Below, piece after piece: positions 1 through 7,591 of a stretch of DNA of 21,278 bases. Below the pieces are notes generated by a model, which did not search any database, was not told where the DNA came from, and saw nothing but the letters and a program-made list of their open reading frames with translations. Numbering within the stretch: position 1 is the first letter of the stretch; every line of letters starts with the position of its first letter. The DNA is from Phycisphaerales bacterium (GTDB lineage: Bacteria > Planctomycetota > Phycisphaerae > Phycisphaerales > UBA1924), in NCBI GenBank assembly GCA_029212425.1, contig JARGNC010000024.1:1-21278 (forward strand), in the 5' to 3' direction. Position numbers and translations under genes: made by a program.

Positions 1-1087
1 CCCAATCGTCGACGAGATCGCCGCCGAATTGGCGCGGGACTTTCTTGACGGCGCGGTGGAACGGAAGTGCGTAGTCCGGATCGGTCGCGATTTTCTTGAT
101 GAAAGAGGTGGAGATGACATGGATCGCGATGGATCCTGCATTGAACATCAGTTCGTCTTGCTCATTGGTCAACTGAGCGAGTTCTTGAGGTAGATCTGAA
201 TACTCGACAACGGAGAGGGTTTCTCCGACTCGGCAGAACACCCCGACTTTTTCGTCCCACGATGCTTTGGCGACCATCTTCGAGCTGAACTCTCCGGAGG
301 ATTCTGGGGACTCTGCATGGAGACCAATGAAGGTCGGGTCGATGATCTTTGCGTTGGGGTTGTCGACTTGGAAGTAGCTGAGTTGCTCGATGCTTCGGGT
401 TTCCATGTCATCGAGCGCGCCGGATTTGTGGAGCGCTTTGTAGGCGCCGCCATGTCCGTCAGGGTTTGTTGCGAGATGTGCTGGGTCGGCGAGTAGAAGG
501 TCGCCGGTGGTTGCGTTGAAGCTTGGCATGACGCCTTGCTGGAAGAACTGGATGTTCTTTGGGTCAAGACCGAAGTGATTATGCTTGTTGAAGAACTCGA
601 TGGTTTGCTCGTGGTTGAGCGGGCTGGTCATGATGTACCAGGGGATGGTTGTTTTGTACTTGCGTTCGTTGGCATAGATCGTTTGCGCGAACATTTCGAA
701 GAGTGATTTGTTGCTCACGCACGAAGTTGGGTAGCAACCTTTGGGCCCTTCGTATCCAAGGCGTGATCCTTGTCCTCCTGCAACCGTGAAGCATGCAACC
801 TTTCCATCTGCGATGAGATCTTCGCCGATGCTTTGGTACTTCGCTCGGTTCCAGCTTGTATCGTTCATCGCGAAGTATGGTGCGGGAGCGATGGAGTCTT
901 CTGGTGGGGATGGCGTGTAGTTTGGGCCGTAGGTGTTGATGTAGTTGGCGATGTCTTCGAGGTCGAACTGTTGGAGTTCGCTCACGAGGAGTTCAGCGCC
1001 GCTTCCTGTCGCTCCTGAGATATATTTGGCGAGCTTGTGCTGTCCGATGGATTCGAGTTGTGCTGAGAGTGCGGTTGCGGTGAGCAT
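1..1087 (-). CDS. UDPGP-family UTP-dependent sugar-1-phosphate uridylyltransferase (UDP-GlcNAc pyrophosphorylase-like), 3' end beyond window
   Basis: The minus strand is open from an ATG at 1087 to the left edge (362 codons, no stop), so the C-terminus is missing. The family makes UDP-sugars (UDP-GlcNAc/UDP-GalNAc or UDP-Glc) from UTP and a sugar 1-phosphate in the cytoplasm. Visible signatures are the nucleotide-binding loop AGGQGSRLG (residues 103-111), PKG (115-117), a DGHGG segment, and further on GALDDMETRSIEQL...VDNPNAKIIDPTFIG, matching the 'DM..RGI....VDN.L....DP.F.G' block of eukaryotic UAP1-type enzymes rather than bacterial GlmU. The start is fixed by a strong Shine-Dalgarno AGAGGAGG (complement of 1096-1103), 8 bases upstream. 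The gene diverges from rpe. The family is secure. Whether the substrate is GlcNAc-1-P or Glc-1-P is not settled. Confidence 0.88.
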   Translation of the reverse strand, partial: MLTATALSAQLESIGQHKLAKYISGATGSGAELLVSELQQFDLEDIANYINTYGPNYTPSPPEDSIAPAPYFAMNDTSWNRAKYQSIGEDLIADGKVACFTVAGGQGSRLGYEGPKGCYPTSCVSNKSLFEMFAQTIYANERKYKTTIPWYIMTSPLNHEQTIEFFNKHNHFGLDPKNIQFFQQGVMPSFNATTGDLLLADPAHLATNPDGHGGAYKALHKSGALDDMETRSIEQLSYFQVDNPNAKIIDPTFIGLHAESPESSGEFSSKMVAKASWDEKVGVFCRVGETLSVVEYSDLPQELAQLTNEQDELMFNAGSIAIHVISTSFIKKIATDPDYALPFHRAVKKVPRQFGGDLVDDW

Positions 1088-1174
1088 TGGGGTTTCCTCC
1101 TCTGAACTTTGAACGATCCGACGAAAGTCTTGATTCAGACTCGGTATCCTACTGCGTGGATTGTCGCAAGGCAC

Positions 1175-1180
1175 TAGAGT
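1175..1180 (+). promoter_or_regulatory. Candidate -10 box of a leaderless rpe transcript
   Basis: TAGAGT ends 5 bases before the rpe ATG at 1186, placing the expected transcription start on or next to the start codon. No convincing -35 element is visible. It is listed because three other genes in the window have TACAGT at the same distance. Inference only. Confidence 0.35.
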
Positions 1181-1185
1181 TGAGG

Positions 1186-1869
1186 ATGAATGATCTTTTG
1201 ACCACGAAACCTGCTGGGCCGATGATTGCTCCTTCTATTCTGGCTGCTGACTTCGCTCACCTAGCGGATGATGCTGCGGCGTCGCTCGAAGCTGGGGCGG
1301 ACCTGCTGCATGTGGACATCATGGATGGGCACTTTGTCCCGAACCTGTCGATGGGACCAGCGTTGTGTGGATCGCTGCACAAAGCGCTTCCTGAGGCGTA
1401 CTTGGATGTGCATCTGATGGTGTCTGATCCAGGGGCGTACTTCAAGCCGTTCGCGGAAGCTGGGGCGGATCTGCTAAGCTTTCATATTGAGGTTTGTGAT
1501 TCTGAGCAGCATGCACGCGACTTGTGTGGTGTGATTGAGGATCTTGGGGTGAAGACGGGGATCGTGATCAATCCTCCAACGGATGTTGAGCGCGTCCTCC
1601 CAGTGGTGGATGCGTTTGATCTTGTGCTTGTGATGAGCGTGAATCCTGGGTTTGGTGGTCAAGCATTCATTCCAGATGTACTCGAAAAGGGGCGGCGGAT
1701 TAAGCCATTGCTTCAGGACCATCAGCGACTCGAGATTGATGGGGGGATTGGCCCTGAAACTGCACATCTTGCGATTGATGCAGGGTTTGATGTTCTGGTC
1801 GCTGGATCAGCGATTTATGGAAAGCCGCGGGATCAGTGGAAAGAGATCGTGCGTATCTTGCGTGGCTAA
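1186..1869 (+). CDS. rpe: Ribulose-phosphate 3-epimerase
   Basis: This cytoplasmic TIM-barrel enzyme interconverts D-ribulose 5-phosphate and D-xylulose 5-phosphate in the pentose phosphate pathway. The family's blocks all appear in order: IAPSILAADFAHL near the N-terminus, DIMDGHFVPN with the catalytic Asp at residue 47 and metal-ligand His49, DVHLMVSDP, INPPT, VLVMSVNPGFGGQAF, EIDGGI with the second catalytic Asp at 185, and VAGSAIYG. The frame is open back to an ATG-like position at 1087, but those 33 extra residues show no family similarity and would overlap the divergent gene's leader. The ATG at 1186 gives 227 residues, close to the usual 220-230. No good Shine-Dalgarno lies at the proper distance. 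A TAGAGT hexamer lies 5 bases before the ATG, so the mRNA may be leaderless. An internal ATG at 1222 is possible but less likely. Confidence 0.95.
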   Translation: MNDLLTTKPAGPMIAPSILAADFAHLADDAAASLEAGADLLHVDIMDGHFVPNLSMGPALCGSLHKALPEAYLDVHLMVSDPGAYFKPFAEAGADLLSFHIEVCDSEQHARDLCGVIEDLGVKTGIVINPPTDVERVLPVVDAFDLVLVMSVNPGFGGQAFIPDVLEKGRRIKPLLQDHQRLEIDGGIGPETAHLAIDAGFDVLVAGSAIYGKPRDQWKEIVRILRG

Positions 1870-1899
1870 TCGTTTGCAGGTCAATGAGTTGTGAGTGAT

Positions 1900-1929
1900 T
1901 TGCGAAGGGTGGGTTTGGCGGGATAGCAT
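1900..1929 (+). promoter_or_regulatory. Candidate sigma-70-type promoter upstream of the phosphatase-fold gene
   Basis: TTGCGA (1900-1905) and TAGCAT (1924-1929) are separated by 18 bases in the 141-base gap between rpe and the gene starting at 2011. The match to consensus is moderate. Confidence 0.3.
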
Positions 1930-1986
1930 GCGGGGTGCACGAATCATGCTTGAAGCGTCGATGAAGATATGCACTGGTCGTGTTTG

Positions 1987-2010
1987 TTGACCAGTTGAGG
2001 ATTTGACCAG
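1987..2010 (+). repeat. Short direct repeat TTGACCAG x2 just before a start codon
   Basis: TTGACCAG occurs at 1987-1994 and again at 2003-2010, 8 bases apart, the second copy abutting the ATG at 2011. It could be a regulator site or chance. The Shine-Dalgarno-like GAGG (1997-2000) lies between the copies. Confidence 0.4.
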
Positions 2011-2649
2011 ATGACCAAAGCGTCTCACTTTACAATCGTTCTGCTCCGTTCATGCTCCACAAGTTGGGACTCCGAATCTCGGCTTTGTGGTGCGACCGAT
2101 CTGCCTGCAACGAATGAATCTATTGATGAACTCTCTCGAATCTTGCATGAATCTTCGGATATTGCTCCGCTTCGAGCGATGATGGATTCGGTGTTGTGTG
2201 GTCCTTCTGATGTTTCAATGGAGAGCGCACGATTGCTCGTAGGGACATCTGAAACCAAGATCCGAACGATTGACGATCTTGCAGAAGTCAATCTGGGTTT
2301 GTGGGAAGGTGTTCGGCGCGAGGATCTTGAGGAGCGGTTCCCAAGTGTGTATTCGCAGTGGATTGAGCAGCCTGGGACAGTGGCGCCGCCTGATGGTGAG
2401 TCGTTGGAGGAAGTGCAGGATCGGGTTCTGGGCGTGCTGTTTTCTCGATTGCTCAAGCTGAAATCGGAGCATCCTGTCGTGGGACTCGTTTTGAGGCCTT
2501 ATGCGTGGTCGGTGCTGAAATGCTGGTTGGATCAGCGTCCTTTATCGGAGGTGTGGAGATATCTCGAGGGTGGGGGTTCGGTGGAGTCATTTTCGTTGGA
2601 TCGCGCGGTGATTGATGCAAATCGCACCCAGAAGCCGAAAATCGCCTAA
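2011..2649 (+). CDS. Histidine-phosphatase-fold protein (phosphoglycerate-mutase-like) lacking the catalytic histidines
   Basis: The 212-residue cytoplasmic protein has the overall pattern of the histidine phosphatase superfamily. IVLLRSCSTSWD (residues 9-20) sits where active members have LVRHGxTxWN, GATDLPAT sits where they have GxxDxPLT, and EVNLGLWEG, PPDGESLEEVQDRV and GLVLRPYAW follow at the expected spacing. The phosphate-accepting His of RHG is Ser14 (Arg13 is kept), and the second catalytic His (usual 'VSHGG' block) is replaced around Pro163. The 'SSPLxRAxxTA' arginine block is also altered (CGPSDVSMESA). The Glu of the LGLWEG block remains. If the family assignment is right, it is a pseudoenzyme, perhaps a ligand-binding or scaffold protein. 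The frame is intact, so it is not a decayed gene. The start ATG follows GAGG by 10 bases. It sits between rpe and accD. Confidence 0.75.
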   Translation: MTKASHFTIVLLRSCSTSWDSESRLCGATDLPATNESIDELSRILHESSDIAPLRAMMDSVLCGPSDVSMESARLLVGTSETKIRTIDDLAEVNLGLWEGVRREDLEERFPSVYSQWIEQPGTVAPPDGESLEEVQDRVLGVLFSRLLKLKSEHPVVGLVLRPYAWSVLKCWLDQRPLSEVWRYLEGGGSVESFSLDRAVIDANRTQKPKIA

Positions 2650-2668
2650 TGTACACCTGGACCGCGGG

Positions 2669-2684
2669 TCATGATGGATCATGA
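2669..2684 (+). promoter_or_regulatory. Perfect 16-bp inverted repeat upstream of accD, possible operator
   Basis: TCATGATGGATCATGA consists of two perfect 7-base arms around a GG centre, 33 bases before the accD ATG. Such a dyad in a 68-base gap suits a dimeric repressor site. No matching repressor is encoded nearby and I do not recognise the sequence as a known operator. Confidence 0.4.
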
Positions 2685-2717
2685 AATGGTTTACCTCGGA
2701 ACACAAAGGATACTTTG

Positions 2718-3563
2718 ATGACTCAGATCGCTACACAAAGTGACCAACTGAAGACCAAGCCAAAGAGCCGTCGTGGGGTTCCTGAGGGGCTGTGGCTTCG
2801 GTGCCCATCTTGTTCGACGATGATTTACCGTCGGCAGATGGAAGCGAACATGCATGTGTGTCCCGAGTGCAGTCATCACTACCGGATCTCAGCGAAACAG
2901 CGAATTGATCAGCTGGCGGATGCGGACACCTTTGTGCCGATGTTTACGGAACTGCGTGCGGGAGATCCGCTCAACTTCGTGGACCTAAAGAAGTATCCCG
3001 ATCGGATCAAGGCAGAGCAAAAGAAAACAGGGCAGAACGAGGGATGTCAGGCAGGGACATGCTTCATCAAGGGGCGTCCTGCGATGCTCGCGTGTATGGA
3101 TCTCACCTTCATGATGGGGTCGATGGGCTCGGTTGTCGGCGAGATGCTGACACGAGCGATTGAACATGCAACTGCTGAGAAGCTTCCGTTGATTATCGTG
3201 TCATGTTCTGGCGGTGCTCGGATGCAGGAAGCGGGCTTGTCGTTGATGCAGATGGCGAAGACTTCTGCAGCACTGGCGCGTCATGATGATGCAGATGGTT
3301 TGTTTATCTCGGTGTTGACTGATCCGACGACAGGCGGTGTGACCGCATCGTTTGCGATGCTCGGAGACTTCCACATTGCAGAACCTGAAGCGTTGATCGG
3401 GTTTGCTGGTCCTCGCGTGATCCGTCAGACAATTCGTCAGGATCTTCCTGAGGGCTTCCAACGGTCAGAGTTCCTGCGGGATCGTGGTATGGTCGATCGG
3501 GTGGTTCATCGTCATGAACTGCGGAGCGAACTGGCTCGACTGATTGACTATGCCGGGATGTGA
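2718..3563 (+). CDS. accD: Acetyl-CoA carboxylase carboxyltransferase subunit beta
   Basis: AccD, with AccA, forms the carboxyltransferase that moves CO2 from carboxybiotin to acetyl-CoA, giving malonyl-CoA for fatty acid synthesis. The N-terminal zinc ribbon typical of the beta subunit is complete: Cys29, Cys32, Cys48 and Cys51 in RCPSCSTMIY...VCPECSHHYRI. The crotonase-like core follows, with IVSCSGGARMQEAG, a long helix, DPTTGGVTASFAMLGD and EPEALIGFAGPRVI. The 281-residue length is normal. A TTG directly precedes the ATG at 2718. AAAGGA at 2705-2710 sits 7 bases before the ATG, so the ATG is chosen. AccA and the biotin subunits are not in the window. lnt follows after 6 bases, so the two are probably co-transcribed. 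Confidence 0.97.
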   Translation: MTQIATQSDQLKTKPKSRRGVPEGLWLRCPSCSTMIYRRQMEANMHVCPECSHHYRISAKQRIDQLADADTFVPMFTELRAGDPLNFVDLKKYPDRIKAEQKKTGQNEGCQAGTCFIKGRPAMLACMDLTFMMGSMGSVVGEMLTRAIEHATAEKLPLIIVSCSGGARMQEAGLSLMQMAKTSAALARHDDADGLFISVLTDPTTGGVTASFAMLGDFHIAEPEALIGFAGPRVIRQTIRQDLPEGFQRSEFLRDRGMVDRVVHRHELRSELARLIDYAGM

Positions 3564-3569
3564 TCGTCT

Positions 3570-5357
3570 GTGATCAAACTGCATGCTGATGTGATGGCGC
3601 TTTTGAAATGGACGAGGCGGTATCCGCGCGTGCGTGCGATTTCTTGTGGGTTGTTCAGCGCATTCTTATTAATACTGTCATTTCCGTTCTTCGAGGGGAA
3701 CGGGATGTGGTGGTTTGCATTGTTGACTCCGTTGCCATTGATGTTGGTTGCGGATGAGCCGGTGATCCGTCCGAGCCGGGCAGCGTTCTTTGCGGGGCTC
3801 GGGACGCTTCCGGCTTGGCTATGGACGCATCATTGGATGTGGGGGGTTTCAAAGGTTGGGATGCCGATCCTCATGGTTTACTTGGCGTTGTATCCAGGTC
3901 TGTTTGTCTGGGTGGGGCATCGGATGGTGCAGCGATTCGGTCGGCGATGGATTGTGCTCCCTGTTGTGTGGGTTGGGATTGAGTTTTTGCGAGGAACAGC
4001 TGCGTTTACAGGGTATCCCTGGTATCTGACTGCGCAGCCATTGATTGATTCGCCTGGGCAGGTTCTTGCAGGACCAGCGGCATTCGGCGGGACCTATTTC
4101 GTATGTTTGTTGAGTGCCGTGTTTGCGTGGCAGGTATGGAAGGTGCTTCGGGGTGGAGCGTTTCTCGGCGGGATGTTCCGTGTGGTGGGGGTACTTGGGG
4201 TGTGGATTGCTCTTGGTTTGGCAGGGCTTTCAGGGGAAAGGGATGGTCGTGAAGTTGTGGTGGGGATTGTGCAACCGAATGTGCCTCAAGATATTCGGAT
4301 GGAGTGGACAGATCGGCAAAGGGTTGCGGATTGGTTTACGCTCCGAGCTTTGACAGAAGCGAGTGCGCTAGATCAGCTTCGTCCGGATTTGATTGTTTGG
4401 CCTGAGGGTTTTGTGCCTGGATGGACCTTTGATCCGGAGTCATTGCAGCACGAGCGTGAGGAGGAACTGACATGGAGTATGCGTCCTCGATTTGAGGGGG
4501 ATGCGCCGGATTTGGTGGGCATGCCTTCGCGAATCCCTGCAACCATGATTGTCGACCAGCTTCTAGCGATGCAAAGTCGGATTGGAATCCCGATGGTGGT
4601 GGGGTCGGTAGCGTTTGAAAATCTGAATATCCGTAGGGATAGCGAAGACTGGGTGATGTACACCAACGACGGGATGTTTAACAGTGCATTTGTTGTTGAT
4701 GATGGGGAGATCGGTTCAGAGTGGTACAACAAGATGCACCTGACGCCGTTCGGTGAGGTGATGCCTGTGATTTCCAACTGGGAGTGGTTGGAGCAGAGTT
4801 TGCTTGCGCTTGGTGCGGAGGGGATGGAGTTTATATTGTCCCCCGGCGATTCGCCTGTGGTTCTTGAGGTCCCGGATGGGGACGATGTAATTAGGGTTGG
4901 CACACCGATCTGCTTTGAGGCAACAGTAGCGGGGGTTTGTCGATCTCTGGTCTTTGGGAAGGGAAACCGTCGTGCTGACCTGCTGGTGAATATGACCAAC
5001 GATGGTTGGTTTGGATCATGGGATCCATCTCGGCGGGCGCATATGTTGATCGCACGTTGGCGGAGTCTTGAGCTTGCGACCCCGATGATTCGAAGCGCGA
5101 ATACCGGGGTTTCGTGTGTGATTGATGCTCGCGGGCGGGTTGTCGAAGAACGGCTTTCGAAGGTTGATCCGGACGATCCCAAGAGCGGGTATTTGAACGC
5201 GTCGATTCGGCTGGGGAGCGGGGCGATGAGGGGGGGAGCGGCGAGTGCTTTATTCAGTTGGGGGTTCGGTTGGTTGATGCTTGGGGTGACTGGATTGGGG
5301 CTCTTTTTGACCTTTCTCCAAAAACGGAGCGAACCGACGCTTGAGGCCGATGAGTAG
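3570..5357 (+). CDS. lnt: Apolipoprotein N-acyltransferase
   Basis: Lnt is an integral inner-membrane enzyme that adds the third acyl chain to the N-terminal cysteine of lipoproteins. The N-terminal part (to about residue 225) is rich in hydrophobic helices. A nitrilase-fold domain follows, starting VVVGIVQPNVPQ. The catalytic triad is visible as Glu279 (IVWPEGF), Lys388 (WYNKMHLTPFGE) and Cys448 (GTPICFEAT), then NMTNDGWFG and RSANTG, all family hallmarks. At 595 residues it is longer than E. coli Lnt (512). Part of the excess is about 40 residues between the Glu and Lys (109 apart here, 68 in E. coli). The start is GTG at 3570, 6 bases after accD. An ATG at 3594 is an alternative, and neither has a clear Shine-Dalgarno. 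The next gene encodes a lipoprotein. Confidence 0.96.
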   Translation: MIKLHADVMALLKWTRRYPRVRAISCGLFSAFLLILSFPFFEGNGMWWFALLTPLPLMLVADEPVIRPSRAAFFAGLGTLPAWLWTHHWMWGVSKVGMPILMVYLALYPGLFVWVGHRMVQRFGRRWIVLPVVWVGIEFLRGTAAFTGYPWYLTAQPLIDSPGQVLAGPAAFGGTYFVCLLSAVFAWQVWKVLRGGAFLGGMFRVVGVLGVWIALGLAGLSGERDGREVVVGIVQPNVPQDIRMEWTDRQRVADWFTLRALTEASALDQLRPDLIVWPEGFVPGWTFDPESLQHEREEELTWSMRPRFEGDAPDLVGMPSRIPATMIVDQLLAMQSRIGIPMVVGSVAFENLNIRRDSEDWVMYTNDGMFNSAFVVDDGEIGSEWYNKMHLTPFGEVMPVISNWEWLEQSLLALGAEGMEFILSPGDSPVVLEVPDGDDVIRVGTPICFEATVAGVCRSLVFGKGNRRADLLVNMTNDGWFGSWDPSRRAHMLIARWRSLELATPMIRSANTGVSCVIDARGRVVEERLSKVDPDDPKSGYLNASIRLGSGAMRGGAASALFSWGFGWLMLGVTGLGLFLTFLQKRSEPTLEADE

Positions 5358-5370
5358 GAGATACTACTTT
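5341..5370 (+). promoter_or_regulatory. Candidate promoter for the HEAT-repeat lipoprotein
   Basis: TTGAGG (5341-5346) and TACTTT (5365-5370) lie 18 bases apart and overlap the lnt stop region. They would start a transcript about 26 bases before the ATG at 5403. Moderate consensus match only. Confidence 0.3.
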
Positions 5371-5402
5371 CGGTCATCATTCCATTCACACAGGAACAGT
5401 CC

Positions 5403-6497
5403 ATGAGAATCCACCTCCAGTCTCCAGTAGCGATCCCTGTACTTCTCACGCTTTGTGGCGCACTTGGTGCATGCTCCGGTAGTGGGGGGCGTGTTACCGA
5501 TAGTCGAACAGTTTCGTCGGCTCCTGCTGCAGTTGCGAATCAGCGTTCGCAGTCCAATGGCGCGATCCAGGCACGCTCGAATCGTGAACTCAAAGAAGTT
5601 GCGGTGGAAATGCTTCTTGAACTCTCTACTGATGTGAGTCCGGAGATTCGCGCCAATGCACTCGAAGCACTGCAGGGGCACACGGAGTCTTTGGAGTCGG
5701 TTGCTGCGTTGGGGCTTTCTGATCGGAATGAGGGGGTGCGATCGGTTGCGGCGATGGTTGCCGGTAAACAGAACTTGAAGGCGTTGCGTCCGATGCTTGA
5801 GGTGATGACGACTGAGTCTTCGCCGTTTGTGCGAGCGTCTGCTTTGTTTGCGACATCAAAGATCAGTCGATCGCGTTCGGATGTGGATATCTCTCCATTG
5901 TCAGCGATGCTTCTGGACTCGGACGACATCCGTGTGAGTTCGCACGCTGCGTTTGTGCTTGGTGAGCTTGGGAATGAGTCCGCTGTTCCATTGCTGAAAC
6001 AGGCGGGCTCCCGAACATGGGGGCAGACGGCTCCGATCCAGCGACAACTGTTCCGCTTGCAGATCGCAGAAGCGTTGATCAAACTGGGGCAAACTGAGAG
6101 TATGGATTCGGTTCGGAGTGCTTTATATCCGTCGCGTCCGGAAGAACTTGAGGCAACGGCGCTTGCGGTGCAAATCATCGGCGAGGTGCGGGATCGCGGA
6201 GCGATTGACCAGTTGATCTATTTGGTGGATGAGGATACGAGTAGGCCTATGCCTGCGGAAGTTCGGCTTGGTGTCGCGGGGGCACTGGGCAAACTGGGGC
6301 TGCGAGAGGGCGGTTTTATTGCTGACGAATATGCGCAGAACTCGAGTCCAGTGATCCGAGCTCAAGCGGCGGTTGTGTACGGGCGGACAGGGCGACGGGA
6401 ACATCTTCCGAAGCTGGAGATGATGCTTCTGGATGAATCTGCCCAGGTGCGTGCAGGGAGTGCGGGGGCAATTTTGGAGATTCTGGGGACTCGATAA
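5403..6497 (+). CDS. HEAT-repeat (PBS-lyase-like repeat) lipoprotein
   Basis: The N-terminus is a lipoprotein signal: MRIH, a hydrophobic stretch, then the lipobox LGAC with Cys24, followed by a Ser/Gly-rich linker. The protein is therefore predicted to be exported and lipidated. From about residue 62 to the end (364) it is built of roughly 30-residue alpha-helical repeats with the 'D....VR..AA..LG.....' pattern: PEIRANALEAL, EGVRSVAAMVAG, PFVRASALFATS, DIRVSSHAAFVLGELG, AEVRLGVAGALGKLG, PVIRAQAAVVYGRTG, AQVRAGSAGAILEILG. Such repeats usually serve as protein-binding scaffolds and no catalytic residues are seen. Specific function is unknown. The ATG has AGGAA at 5392-5396, 6 bases upstream. 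It lies 45 bases after lnt, whose product would act on it. Confidence 0.9.
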   Translation: MRIHLQSPVAIPVLLTLCGALGACSGSGGRVTDSRTVSSAPAAVANQRSQSNGAIQARSNRELKEVAVEMLLELSTDVSPEIRANALEALQGHTESLESVAALGLSDRNEGVRSVAAMVAGKQNLKALRPMLEVMTTESSPFVRASALFATSKISRSRSDVDISPLSAMLLDSDDIRVSSHAAFVLGELGNESAVPLLKQAGSRTWGQTAPIQRQLFRLQIAEALIKLGQTESMDSVRSALYPSRPEELEATALAVQIIGEVRDRGAIDQLIYLVDEDTSRPMPAEVRLGVAGALGKLGLREGGFIADEYAQNSSPVIRAQAAVVYGRTGRREHLPKLEMMLLDESAQVRAGSAGAILEILGTR

Positions 6498-6693
6498 TCG
6501 GGATCGGAACCTATCGAGGGATTCTGTCGTATCGGGGCACTCGCACGATTGTGTGCGTGATTGACGGGCCTGGACGGATATGGGGCGGCTGGAGCCCCAC
6601 ACAGGCGTAAAAGGGGCTACACTAGCATTCCCACAGGAGCTTCGCGTTGGTTGCGGAGCGGTTTGAAACGATCCGAGTTTCTAGGAGTCGAGC

Positions 6694-7557
6694 GTGCATA
6701 TTCTCACGAAGGTCTTTGTCTTGTTCGCCGCGGTCTTGAGCATCATGATGGCGGCTCTTGCAATCTCATTTTCAGTGAATGCAGATCGGATCCTTGCGGA
6801 TTACGATTCTGCTCTGGAGAAGGCACAAGCGGCTGAAACCAGCTTGTCGGCATACAAGGCGATCGAAACACAAGCAAAGAACACGCTGACCGAGAATCTC
6901 GCTCGTTTGCAGGATGAGCTTGCATCACGCGATTCGAACTTGCGTCGTTTGGAAGCTGCGAACTCAGAACTTCGTATCAGTCTCCGTCAAGCTGAGTCTG
7001 AGCGAGTGTCGATCACATCGAAGATCGCACAGCTTGGAGTGACCACAGAGACTCAAGCGAACATCATTTCTGACTACAAGGATGAGCTCAGCCGACTTCG
7101 TCTTGATGAGCGAAACTATCGCGATGAGAAGATTGATCTTGAGAAGCAGCTTGGTGACCTTGAGAGCCAAGTGATTGTGTACGAGCAGGTCAAGCGTGCT
7201 CTTCAAGAACAGCTCGAAGAAGTCCGTCGTCTTGTGGATAACCCAGGTGGCTCGGCAGCGACCGCGATGGGTGACAATCGTCCAAACGAGATCCCAGGTT
7301 CACCGATCAGCGGACGCGTCGACGAAGTTCGGACTGATCCGAATACCGGCGATCTCTTGGTCAAGATCAATCTTGGTACAAATGACCGCATCACCAACAA
7401 TGCTCGCATGTATGTTCATCGTGGAAACACAACATACCTTGGTGAGCTCGTGGTGTTCCGTGTGGATATGAACCACGCGGTCGCTCGCGTTGCGTACATG
7501 GTTCCTGGGCAGGGCATCCGCGAGGGTGATCAGGTCTTGAGCAAGCTCGGCAGCTGA
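6694..7557 (+). CDS. Membrane-anchored coiled-coil protein of unknown function
   Basis: This 287-residue protein has one N-terminal membrane segment (residues 7-29). A long, charged, heptad-rich region follows from about 35 to 190 (ALEKAQAAETSLSAYKAIE through LEKQLGDLESQVIVYEQV), almost certainly a coiled coil. A Gly/Pro linker leads to a C-terminal beta-rich domain (about 205-287: ISGRVDEVRTDPNTGDLLVKI, then short strands ending GIREGDQVLSKLG). The TM-coil-beta layout resembles MreC-like or adaptor-type envelope proteins, but I do not recognise a named family. The start is GTG at 6694, with AGGAG at 6683-6687 six bases upstream. A 67-residue membrane protein follows 34 bases later and is probably co-transcribed. 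The codon pattern differs slightly from neighbours (more AAG/GAG in the coil). Confidence 0.9.
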   Translation: MHILTKVFVLFAAVLSIMMAALAISFSVNADRILADYDSALEKAQAAETSLSAYKAIETQAKNTLTENLARLQDELASRDSNLRRLEAANSELRISLRQAESERVSITSKIAQLGVTTETQANIISDYKDELSRLRLDERNYRDEKIDLEKQLGDLESQVIVYEQVKRALQEQLEEVRRLVDNPGGSAATAMGDNRPNEIPGSPISGRVDEVRTDPNTGDLLVKINLGTNDRITNNARMYVHRGNTTYLGELVVFRVDMNHAVARVAYMVPGQGIREGDQVLSKLGS

Positions 7558-7591
7558 GTCTGTCTTTGAAAGCATTACGAAGGAGACAGCG

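Noticed and set aside
1087..1185. N-terminal extension of rpe to 1087
   Set aside because: The 33 extra residues resemble no epimerase N-terminus and would overlap the divergent gene's start and ribosome binding site.
4373..5449. Long (358-codon) minus-strand ORF opposite lnt
   Set aside because: It is antisense to a complete lnt with intact catalytic residues. The product is Ser/Arg/Pro-rich with no recognisable domain, as expected of a shadow frame.
6581..6599. TGGGGC/GCCCCA hairpin in the 196-base gap before the coiled-coil gene, considered as a terminator
   Set aside because: A 6-bp stem without a following T run. The rest of the gap shows nothing beyond a lone TACACT (6618-6623) with no -35.
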